Shown piece after piece: positions 6,513 through 13,326 of a DNA stretch of 33,951 nt. Within the stretch, counting starts at the first letter, position 1. The number at the start of each line of letters is the position of its first letter. The notes below the pieces were generated by a model. It searched no databases. It worked only from the letters and a program-made list of their open reading frames with translations, and was not told where the DNA came from. The position numbers and the translations under genes are program-made. This stretch comes from Thermacetogenium sp. UBA4966 (GTDB lineage: Bacteria; Bacillota; DSM-12270; Thermacetogeniales; Thermacetogeniaceae). The stretch lies in NCBI GenBank assembly GCA_002397275.1, contig DHAA01000135.1, positions 1 to 33,951 of the forward strand. The letters run 5' to 3'.

Positions 6513-8378
6513 GTGGGAGAGAGAAGTATAGATAAGGCATCATTAGAAATGATCAACAAGGCCGCGCAGGATGGAATCGAAACCGCATGGGATCGCTATG
6601 AAAAGCAACAGCCTCAGTGCGGTTTCGGCCTTTTAGGAATCTGTTGCCGCAACTGCAATATGGGGCCTTGCCGGATCGACCCCTTCGGCGACGAGCCGCA
6701 GGAGGGGGTCTGCGGGGCGACAGCCGATACTATTGCCGCGCGCAACCTGTTGCGCATGATCGCGGCCGGCGCCGCGGCGCATTCGGATCACGGCAGAGAT
6801 ATAGTGACGACCCTTTATGAGACGGCTTCAGGCGAGACACAGGGCTATCAGATCAAAGATGAGGAGAAACTGCGCGCCCTAGCCGTGGAGTTCGGTATCC
6901 CTGCGGAGGGGAGAAGCAAAGAGGAAATTGCCCGGGACCTTGCCCGGGAGGCCATGGAAGAGTTCGGTATGGTCAAGGGAACGCTTCACTTTTTGAATCG
7001 CGCTCCGGAGAAAAGGAGACAGCTCTGGGATAAGGTGGGGGTTAAGCCTCGCGGTATCGACCGGGAGGTTGTAGATGTCATGCACCGCACCCATATGGGC
7101 GTGGATACAGACTATGTAAATTTGACCCTGCAGGGGGTGCGTGCCGGCTTGAGCGACGGCTGGGGCGGATCCATGTTTGCTACCGAGTTTTCCGATGTTC
7201 TTTTCGGAACTCCGCAGCCGGTCAAGAGGCAGAGCAACCTGGGGGTGCTTAAGGCGGAAGACGTCAACATCGTCGTTCACGGCCATGAGCCGGTTCTTTC
7301 CGATATGATCGTGCAGGCGGCGAAAGAGGAGGAACTCCTGGCGGCAGCTCGGGAGAAAGGCGCCGCCGGAATTAATGTCTGCGGCATGTGCTGTACAGGC
7401 AATGAGATCTTGATGCGTCACGGGGTCCCCGTTGCCGGCAACTTCCTGCAGCAGGAACTGGCGGTGGTGACCGGCGCCGTAGAGGCCATGGTTGTGGATG
7501 TGCAGTGTATTATGCCCAGTTTGCCTACGGTCGCCGCCTGTTATCACACCAGGGTGATCTCCACATCCCCCAAGGCCCGCTTCCCGGGGGCGGAGCACGT
7601 GCCCTTCAGCGAGCAAACCGCCTGGGATACGGCGCGGAAGATCGTCAAGATGGCTATCGATAATTTTCCCCGCAGGAAAAAGGAACTGGTCCGCATCCCG
7701 GAGGAAAAGATGGAGTACATGGCCGGCTTCAGCGTGGAGGCTATCGTCAAAGCCCTGGGCGGGAGCCTGGATCCTCTGCTGGACGCCATCAAAGCCGGCC
7801 AGATCAAAGGGATCGCAGCCATCGTTGGCTGCAACAACCCCAAGATCCGTCATGATTACGGCCACGTGGCCCTGACCAGGGAACTGATCAAAAATGATGT
7901 ATTAGTCGTACAGACCGGGTGCGCCGCTATCGCCTCCGCCAAAGCCGGACTGCTGCTGCCTGAGGCCGCTGAAGAGGCGGGGCCGGGGCTGGGCGCTGTT
8001 TGTAAAGCGGTTGGTATCCCGCCGGTTCTGCACATGGGTTCCTGTGTGGATATCAGCAGGATTCTGGTAACAGCGGCCGCTATCGCCAATGCTCTGGGCG
8101 TGGATATGAGCGAACTGCCTGCGGCAGGCGCAGCTCCTGAGTGGATGTCCGAGAAGGCCGTTTCCATCGGGTCCTATGTGATCGGCTCCGGCATCTTCAC
8201 AGTCCTGGGAACAGTACCTCCGGTGCTGGGAGCAAAGAAGTTCACAGAGCTCCTGACCAAGGGCGCCCAGGATGTGCTGGGCGCGGCCTTTGCCGTAGAA
8301 ACCGATCCCTTGAAGGCAGCGGGCCTGATCCTGGAACACATTGCGGCTAAGCGGAAAGGGCTGGGATTGGAGAGTTAA
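6513..8378 (+). CDS. cooS: Anaerobic Ni-Fe carbon monoxide dehydrogenase CooS
   Basis: CooS oxidises CO to CO2 reversibly at a Ni-Fe-S C-cluster. The 621-residue product has all expected ligands: D-cluster Cys36 and Cys44; B-cluster Cys45, Cys48, Cys53 and Cys67; C-cluster His258 (HGHEP), Cys293/294 (GMCCTGNE), Cys332 (VDVQCIMPS), Cys440 (IVGCNNPK), Cys470 (QTGCAA) and Cys511 (HMGSCVD). The early spacing matches Carboxydothermus CODH-II with a constant offset of three. GTG at 6513 is chosen because GGGAGGAAG sits just upstream; an in-frame GTG at 6495 would place that site inside the gene. cooF is the partner. No cooC nickel-insertion ATPase, hydrogenase or acetyl-CoA synthase gene adjoins, so the enzyme is monofunctional by context and maturation must come from elsewhere. 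Confidence 0.97.
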   Translation: MGERSIDKASLEMINKAAQDGIETAWDRYEKQQPQCGFGLLGICCRNCNMGPCRIDPFGDEPQEGVCGATADTIAARNLLRMIAAGAAAHSDHGRDIVTTLYETASGETQGYQIKDEEKLRALAVEFGIPAEGRSKEEIARDLAREAMEEFGMVKGTLHFLNRAPEKRRQLWDKVGVKPRGIDREVVDVMHRTHMGVDTDYVNLTLQGVRAGLSDGWGGSMFATEFSDVLFGTPQPVKRQSNLGVLKAEDVNIVVHGHEPVLSDMIVQAAKEEELLAAAREKGAAGINVCGMCCTGNEILMRHGVPVAGNFLQQELAVVTGAVEAMVVDVQCIMPSLPTVAACYHTRVISTSPKARFPGAEHVPFSEQTAWDTARKIVKMAIDNFPRRKKELVRIPEEKMEYMAGFSVEAIVKALGGSLDPLLDAIKAGQIKGIAAIVGCNNPKIRHDYGHVALTRELIKNDVLVVQTGCAAIASAKAGLLLPEAAEEAGPGLGAVCKAVGIPPVLHMGSCVDISRILVTAAAIANALGVDMSELPAAGAAPEWMSEKAVSIGSYVIGSGIFTVLGTVPPVLGAKKFTELLTKGAQDVLGAAFAVETDPLKAAGLILEHIAAKRKGLGLES

Positions 8379-8447
8379 GGAAGTTAACCCGCCGGGTAGA
8401 AAAATTTACCGATCAATTGAAAACAGATTCAGATTACATAGAAATAC

Positions 8448-8483
8448 AGACCTCACTGGCTTAATTGCAGTCCAGTGAGGTCT
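8448..8483 (+). terminator. Strong hairpin after cooS
   Basis: A perfect 12-base stem pairs AGACCTCACTGG (8448-8459) with CCAGTGAGGTCT (8472-8483) around a 12-base loop. It is followed by TCGCGCTT rather than a T-run, so it may protect the 3' end of the mRNA instead of, or as well as, terminating it. Confidence 0.6.
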
Positions 8484-8493
8484 TCGCGCTTCA

Positions 8494-8521
8494 TTAACAT
8501 GATCTATTCATGATATATTAA
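8494..8521 (+). promoter_or_regulatory. Possible sigma-A promoter for the hydantoinase-family gene
   Basis: TTAACA at 8494-8499 and TATTAA at 8516-8521 are spaced by 16 bases, about 40 bases before the next start codon and after the cooS hairpin. The -10 match is only fair. Confidence 0.3.
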
Positions 8522-8561
8522 AGGCGAACCCGTTTTTATGTCATAAGGATGGTGGTAGTAT

Positions 8562-10517
8562 ATGTCGCTGGTCTTAGGTATTGATGCTGGAGGAACGTAT
8601 ACAGACGGGGTTATCCTTGATATGAGTGACCGAAGTGTTATCGCCAAGTCTAAAGTACCGACTACCCACGATAACTTGATCGAGGGTATCGCGAATTGTT
8701 TTCAAGGATTAAAAAGCGACGCCTTGGAAGCTGTTCAGATGGTGGCGCTCTCTACTACCTTAGCGACCAATGCCGTGGTCGAGGGGCGCGGCGGTGAGGT
8801 TGGGTTGTTGTTAATTGGTCATGAGCCAATAGGAGAGCTGCCGGTAGAACTATACGAGGTCGTCGGCGGCGGTCATAATGTAAACGGCAATCCCCAGACG
8901 GATTTGGATTTAACCGAAGTCCGCGGCGCAATTCGAAGTTTTTGCGGAAAAGTTGAAGCTGTGGCTATTTCCGGTTATTTCAGTATTCGCAATCCCGAGC
9001 ATGAACAGAAGGCGCGGGAAGTGGCGCGGGAAATGCTGAATGTGCCTGTGATCTGTGGCCACGAGCTTTCCAGCTCCCTGGGGTTTCATGAACGCACAGT
9101 TACCGCCGCCTTAAATGCGAAACTGTTGCCGACCATAGCTTCTTTAATTGAATCTGTGAAGATGGTTATAAAAAAAGAGGGCCTCAGCGCTCCGTTAATG
9201 ATTGTAAAGGGCGACGGTAGTTTGATGAGCGAGAGCCTGGCCAGGGAAAAACCCATCGATACCCTGCTGTCCGGCCCTGCCGCAAGTATTTTCGGGGCAA
9301 CTTTTTTAGCGAAACCAAAAGACGCTATTGTATTAGATATGGGTGGGACCACCACCGATATTGCAGTTATGCAAAACGGCGTGCCCAGGGTGAATGATGA
9401 GGGAGCAATCGTCGGAGGGTGGGCGACGCGCGTCAGGGCGGCACAGATTTATACTTATGGGATTGGTGGGGATAGCTATTTACAGGTGGATAAAGACAAC
9501 AAACTGTCAATCGGTCCACAGAGGGTCTGGCCGTTAGCATTAGCGGCCGATAAATACCCCCACTTGGTTGAGGAGCTAAACTGCCGGTTGGAGTCGCCTA
9601 AATTAGATTCGTACTTTGGTCAACCATCGGATTGCTATATCCTGACTCAGCACGCAATTCCTGTTGAACTGACGGAAACTGAAGCAGAGGCCGTTAAAAT
9701 ACTGCAAAAGCGCCCGCATACATTAAACTTTTTGGCTGATGAGATGCAGGCGGACCCTTTCCGTATAGACCTCAGACACCTGGTAAATATGGGCGTCATA
9801 GAGAAGGCTTCTATGACACCCACCGATATTGTCGTTGCCGGGGGCCGCTATAATCAGTTGAACAGGGATGCTTCCGTTATAGGTGTAACGATCCTTGCTC
9901 ATAAAATGAAGAAAGAATATCATGAGTTTCTTGAGTTGGCCATGGATACTATTATACGTAATATTTCTAAGGCTATTTTGTCCAGTGTTATCGAGTTTGA
10001 AGGCAAACGCTTTAATATTAACGAGGATCCCGGAGCCGTTTATTTTATTAATAAGGCGCTGCAGCCAAAGGATGAGGACCTTTTAGGCTGCAGTTTCCGT
10101 TTTAAATTGCCGCTCGTTGCTATCGGGGCGCCTGTGCAGGCTTATCTCCCGCAGGCGGCCGACAAATTAAACCTGGAATTGACGATACCCCCTCATGCCG
10201 AAATAGCCAATGCTATCGGAGCAGCCTCCGGCAATGTTATAGAAGCTGTAGAGGTTGTAATCAAACCTGAGTACGATCACTTTATAGTTCATACTCCTTG
10301 GAAAAGAATAGAACTTGCCTCTTATGAAGAGGCTGTTGAATTTGCACGCAGAGAGGCTTCACAAAAAGCGGTGATGCAGATAGAAAAGGCTGGAGCGGCA
10401 GACTATTACCTGAGCACAAACCAGGAAGAGATCTCCATCGAGGGGTTGGATGTTTTTATAGAGACAAAAATATCTGTAACGGCGGTAGGTAAACCAAAAT
10501 GGCTGGAGGACAGTTGA
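8562..10517 (+). CDS. Hydantoinase/oxoprolinase (HyuA)-family ASKHA ATPase
   Basis: Members couple ATP hydrolysis to amide-ring opening, ketone carboxylation or related activations. The 651-residue product has the ATPase phosphate-1 loop at the N-terminus (GIDAGGTYTDGVILD), the hydantoinase A/oxoprolinase N-domain, and the phosphate-2 loop DMGGTTTD at residues 259-266. The C-terminal region includes AIGAASGNVIEAVEV. Start ATG 8562 follows AAGGATGGTGG. No hyuB or other catalytic partner subunit adjoins, which argues against a classical hydantoinase or oxoprolinase. Its only coupled partner is the short DUF1638-like gene whose start overlaps its stop. I recall DUF1638 and such ATPases near corrinoid methyltransferase genes in anaerobes, so a role in that chemistry is possible, but this is inference; the substrate is unknown. 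Confidence 0.8.
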   Translation: MSLVLGIDAGGTYTDGVILDMSDRSVIAKSKVPTTHDNLIEGIANCFQGLKSDALEAVQMVALSTTLATNAVVEGRGGEVGLLLIGHEPIGELPVELYEVVGGGHNVNGNPQTDLDLTEVRGAIRSFCGKVEAVAISGYFSIRNPEHEQKAREVAREMLNVPVICGHELSSSLGFHERTVTAALNAKLLPTIASLIESVKMVIKKEGLSAPLMIVKGDGSLMSESLAREKPIDTLLSGPAASIFGATFLAKPKDAIVLDMGGTTTDIAVMQNGVPRVNDEGAIVGGWATRVRAAQIYTYGIGGDSYLQVDKDNKLSIGPQRVWPLALAADKYPHLVEELNCRLESPKLDSYFGQPSDCYILTQHAIPVELTETEAEAVKILQKRPHTLNFLADEMQADPFRIDLRHLVNMGVIEKASMTPTDIVVAGGRYNQLNRDASVIGVTILAHKMKKEYHEFLELAMDTIIRNISKAILSSVIEFEGKRFNINEDPGAVYFINKALQPKDEDLLGCSFRFKLPLVAIGAPVQAYLPQAADKLNLELTIPPHAEIANAIGAASGNVIEAVEVVIKPEYDHFIVHTPWKRIELASYEEAVEFARREASQKAVMQIEKAGAADYYLSTNQEEISIEGLDVFIETKISVTAVGKPKWLEDS

Positions 10518-10762
10518 TCCACTGGGTGGCCCGAGAAACTATCAAAAATTACACTCGGGTGGCTCTGATCAAAACCGGCGCCTATGATCCTTTGCCCTAT
10601 GAAGGTTTCGCCCGCAAGACCGCGGATGTCTTCGGGCTGAAGTATGAAGTGCTGCCGGGGTCTCTGGCCTTATTGAAGAAGTTGCTACACGGCCCCTGGG
10701 ACAAAGATTTTGTGGTGGCGGAGCCGGGGACGGAGATAACGCGGGAAATGTTTATATTATAA
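10514..10762 (+). CDS. Short protein resembling the C-terminal end of DUF1638
   Basis: I do not know the function. The 82-residue product ends with a motif set typical, as I recall, of the last third of DUF1638 proteins: YDPLPYEGFARKTADVFGL, then GSLALLKKLLHGPWDKDF and VVAEPGTEI. Full-length DUF1638 proteins are around 200 residues, so this would be a truncated or minimal version. TTG at 10514 overlaps the upstream stop codon and has GGAGGAC just before it, indicating translational coupling; the frame is open back to ATG 10499. A decayed relative at 33452-33604 shares 21 of 49 residues by eye. recO follows 21 bases later in the same direction. Confidence 0.6.
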   Translation: MIHWVARETIKNYTRVALIKTGAYDPLPYEGFARKTADVFGLKYEVLPGSLALLKKLLHGPWDKDFVVAEPGTEITREMFIL

Positions 10763-10783
10763 TATCGGGGGATGTTTTTATTA

Positions 10784-11575
10784 ATGGGGATTTATAAGGC
10801 GGAAGCTATTGTCCTGAGGAGCATGGTCTATAGAGAGGCGGACAGGATCCTGACCCTGTTTACCAGGGAGGCGGGGAAGGTTTCCGCGATCGCCAGGGGG
10901 GTGCGCAAAACCACCAGCCGTTTGCGCGGGGGGGTACAGCTCTTCAGCCATACCCACCTCGTTCTTTATGGCGGCAGAACTTTGGATACCGTTTCCCAAG
11001 GAGAGGCTGAGGACGAATTCTCTTATCTGGAGCAGGATATGGAGCGCTTTACGACAGCCAGCTATTGTGCGGAACTGGTGGATCGCCTTACCCCGGAGAG
11101 AGAGCCTCAACCCAAAGTGTTCTTTCTGATGCTTGCTGTTTTGCGGGCATTGAAAGCGGGGGATCCCGATCTCGCCGCCCGGCTTTTTGAGATTAAGCTG
11201 TTGGATATTCTCGGCTACCGCCCTTCGCTGACAGAGTGTGTGGCGGGGAACCATCCGCTCCCTTCCGCCGCGGGAGAGGGGGCGCGGCGGCTATGGTTCA
11301 GTATTGAACGCGGTGGGGTCGTTTGCTCTGCCTGTGCCCAAAGCTGTGAGAAGTTACGGCCTTTTTCTCCGGCTGCGCTGGGCGCTATGAAATATTTTCT
11401 GCGCTCTCCTTTAGAACAGGCGGCTCAAGCGAGGATTGACCCCAAAATACTGCAGGAACTGGCCAATATTCTCCAAGGATTCCTGGTCTATCACGGTGAG
11501 ATCCGGACGCGCTCCCGCCGTTTTCTAGATGCCTTCCGTGATGGCAACGCCGGAAATGGGCATAATAAACCGTAG
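10784..11575 (+). CDS. recO: DNA repair and recombination mediator RecO
   Basis: RecO with RecR loads RecA onto SSB-coated DNA during gap repair. The 263-residue product begins with the standard OB-fold opening (GIYKAEAIVLRSMVYREADRILTLFTREAGKVSAIARGVRK), followed by the helical domain. It has a zinc-finger set: one Cys after LTE, then CSAC and a further Cys (VVCSACAQSC), near residues 150-193. ATG at 10784 is preferred over ATG at 10772 because CGGGGG at 10766-10771 is then at a usable distance and the protein starts in the family's usual place. It heads the conserved recO-glyQ-glyS neighbourhood. Confidence 0.95.
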   Translation: MGIYKAEAIVLRSMVYREADRILTLFTREAGKVSAIARGVRKTTSRLRGGVQLFSHTHLVLYGGRTLDTVSQGEAEDEFSYLEQDMERFTTASYCAELVDRLTPEREPQPKVFFLMLAVLRALKAGDPDLAARLFEIKLLDILGYRPSLTECVAGNHPLPSAAGEGARRLWFSIERGGVVCSACAQSCEKLRPFSPAALGAMKYFLRSPLEQAAQARIDPKILQELANILQGFLVYHGEIRTRSRRFLDAFRDGNAGNGHNKP

Positions 11576-11601
11576 CAGACAGGAAGGAGAGGGTGGCGTT
11601 C

Positions 11602-12027
11602 ATGGATGAGTTGGAAAAGATCGATCTTATTCGTCAACGGATGGATGTGAGTTATAGAGAGGCTAAAGAGGCTCTGGATCTGGCGGGGGGCAACGTCGTC
11701 GCTGCTTTGATTATGCTGGAGGAAGAGACCGAGGGGTCGTTCTTCGGCAAGTGGAAATCTGTTCTGGCCAGGGGGGCGGCGGCCAGAATCCGTCTGAAGA
11801 AAGATGACGAACCCCTTTTTGAAGTCCCGGCCGGCGCAGGGGTGATTGCCTTAGCGGGTATGCTGGTGAGCGGCGAACTGGCGGTGCTGGGCGCTGTGGG
11901 CACGGTGACCGCTCTGCTGAACCGGTGTACTTTAGAAATCGTAGATGAAGGCGCCGATGAGCAGGATGAAGAGGATGAGCAAGAAGCACCGGGGAACAAA
12001 GGGATTGAAATACAAATAGATGCTTGA
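11602..12027 (+). CDS. UBA-like domain protein (DUF4342-type)
   Basis: A small protein of unknown function. The N-terminal 45 residues form a UBA/TS-N-like three-helix domain (LIRQRMDVSYREAKEALDLAGGNVVAALIMLEEE), the fold also seen at the start of elongation factor Ts. The middle holds a hydrophobic Gly/Ala-rich stretch (VIALAGMLVSGELAVLGAVGTVTALL, about residues 74-100) that could be a membrane segment. The C-terminus is highly acidic (DEGADEQDEEDEQEAP). Start ATG 11602 lies at good distance from AAGGAGAGG; GTG at 11593 is too close to it. It lies between recO and glyQS, and the glyQS promoter -35 overlaps its stop codon. Confidence 0.7.
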   Translation: MDELEKIDLIRQRMDVSYREAKEALDLAGGNVVAALIMLEEETEGSFFGKWKSVLARGAAARIRLKKDDEPLFEVPAGAGVIALAGMLVSGELAVLGAVGTVTALLNRCTLEIVDEGADEQDEEDEQEAPGNKGIEIQIDA

Positions 12028-12052
12028 CAGTGCTGCGTTGAATTGATAAATT
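12024..12052 (+). promoter_or_regulatory. Sigma-A promoter of the glyQS T-box leader
   Basis: TTGACA at 12024-12029 and TAAATT at 12047-12052 have the ideal 17-base spacer. The -35 overlaps the stop codon of the preceding gene, so glyQS begins a separate transcript with a leader of about 320 bases. Confidence 0.8.
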
Positions 12053-12057
12053 GAGGA

Positions 12058-12300
12058 AAACAGGCGATGATGGAGTATTAATCATTTGTGGTTTTGTTTC
12101 AGAGAGCCGGGGATGGTGGAAACCGGCCAAACCAGGTGGTGAAGGGGCTCCGGAAGCAGCAGGAGGAAACTCCGCATTGAGCGGAGGAGTAAAACCGGCA
12201 ATATTATAAAGGGGGCGCGAATAGTAGTAGATTGCGCCAAGCAGGGTGGAACCGCGGGAAATCCCGTCCCTGCAGCTTTTGCTGCGTGGACGGGTTTATT
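12058..12300 (+). promoter_or_regulatory. Glycine T-box riboswitch with terminator
   Basis: The leader senses uncharged tRNA-Gly and permits read-through into glyQS. Visible parts are the Stem I distal region (AGAGAGCCGGGGATGGTGGA, from 12102), a purine-rich GGAGGAAACTCC hairpin region (about 12161), and the near-invariant T-box AGGGTGGAACCGCGGG at 12243-12258. The terminator pairs CCCGTCC (12263-12269) with GGACGGG (12288-12294), followed by TTTATTATT. A GGC at 12146-12148 is the best candidate glycine specifier codon, but I have not folded the specifier loop. Confidence 0.93.
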
Positions 12301-12304
12301 ATTA

Positions 12305-12353
12305 TTGGTGGTTGGTGGTTGGGAATCTGACATCTGACTTCCGGCTTCCGACT
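12305..12353 (+). repeat. Tandem heptamer repeat, copy 3
   Basis: Seven heptamers in register: TTGGTGG, TTGGTGG, TTGGGAA, TCTGACA, TCTGACT, TCCGGCT, TCCGACT. The first two match copy 1; the last four match the complement of copy 2, linking all three loci. It lies between the T-box terminator and glyQ. Confidence 0.8.
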
Positions 12354-12377
12354 TCTATTATGAGGAGGTATCTGGTT

Positions 12378-13322
12378 ATGGCTGTTTTAAGTTTTCAAGA
12401 GATCATGGGCAGGCTTAATGAATATTGGAGGCGGCACTGTATCATCCAGCAGCCGTATGATATGGAAAAAGGAGCGGGGACCATGAATCCGGCTACAGCG
12501 CTGAGGGTCTTAGGCCCTGAGCCCTGGCATGTCGCCTATGTAGAGCCGTCCCGCCGGCCCACTGACGGCAGGTATGGTGAAAACCCCAACAGGCTGCAGC
12601 ACTACTATCAATACCAGGTGATCCTGAAACCCTCTCCTGATGATGTGATCGACCTCTACCTGAAGAGTCTCTCTCACCTGGGGCTTGACCTGAAGTCTCA
12701 TGATATTCGCTTTGTTGAGGACAATTGGGAGTCGCCTACCCTCGGCGCCTGGGGGTTGGGGTGGGAGGTCTGGCTGGACGGCATGGAGATCACACAGTTT
12801 ACCTATTTTCAGCAGTGCGGTGGTTACGACTGCCACCCGGTCAGCGCGGAGATCACTTATGGGTTGGAGAGGATCGCCATGTATATCCAGGATGTTGATA
12901 GTGTTTATGACATCAACTGGACGGCAGGCGTTACTTACGGCGATATTCATCACCAGACCGAAGTGGATTATTCCCGTTACAATTTTGAAGAAGCAGACGC
13001 GGGTATGCTGTTTACCCTTTTTGAGATGTACGAACAGGAGGCGGAGCGCATCAGCGGCAAAGGCCTGGCGCAGCCGGCATATGATTATGTCTTAAAGTGT
13101 TCGCATGTTTTCAATCTGCTGGATGCCAGAGGGGCGTTGAGTGTTTCAGAGCGCACCGCCTACATCGGCAGGGTGCGGCGAGTTGCTTGCTTTTGCGCCC
13201 GGGCTTACCTGGACCAGCGGGAGCGCTTGGGTTTCCCGCTGATCAAGGATCCGGAAGAGAGGGCTGCCCGGGGGCTTGTTTCTCTGGAAAACAATGCGTC
13301 GGCTGCAGCAAAGGAGGCATAG
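12378..13322 (+). CDS. glyQ: Glycyl-tRNA synthetase alpha subunit GlyQ
   Basis: GlyQ is the catalytic class II subunit of the bacterial alpha2beta2 glycyl-tRNA synthetase. The 314-residue protein is full length and carries the family's diagnostic runs: FQEIMGRLNEYWRRHCIIQQPYD, ATALRVLGPEPWHVAYVEPSRRPTDGRYGENPNR, then IRFVEDNWESPTLGAWGLGWEVW and ERIAMYIQDVDSVYD. ATG at 12378 follows GAGGAGG at 12362. The open frame extends back into the T-box, but that part is not coding. The T-box leader controls it, and glyS starts 4 bases past its stop, with the glyS ribosome site inside the glyQ end. Confidence 0.98.
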   Translation: MAVLSFQEIMGRLNEYWRRHCIIQQPYDMEKGAGTMNPATALRVLGPEPWHVAYVEPSRRPTDGRYGENPNRLQHYYQYQVILKPSPDDVIDLYLKSLSHLGLDLKSHDIRFVEDNWESPTLGAWGLGWEVWLDGMEITQFTYFQQCGGYDCHPVSAEITYGLERIAMYIQDVDSVYDINWTAGVTYGDIHHQTEVDYSRYNFEEADAGMLFTLFEMYEQEAERISGKGLAQPAYDYVLKCSHVFNLLDARGALSVSERTAYIGRVRRVACFCARAYLDQRERLGFPLIKDPEERAARGLVSLENNASAAAKEA

Positions 13323-13326
13323 TGAA

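Noticed and set aside
6879..7865. 328-codon reverse frame inside cooS
   Set aside because: It is antisense to a clearly conserved enzyme; its length reflects high GC at third positions.
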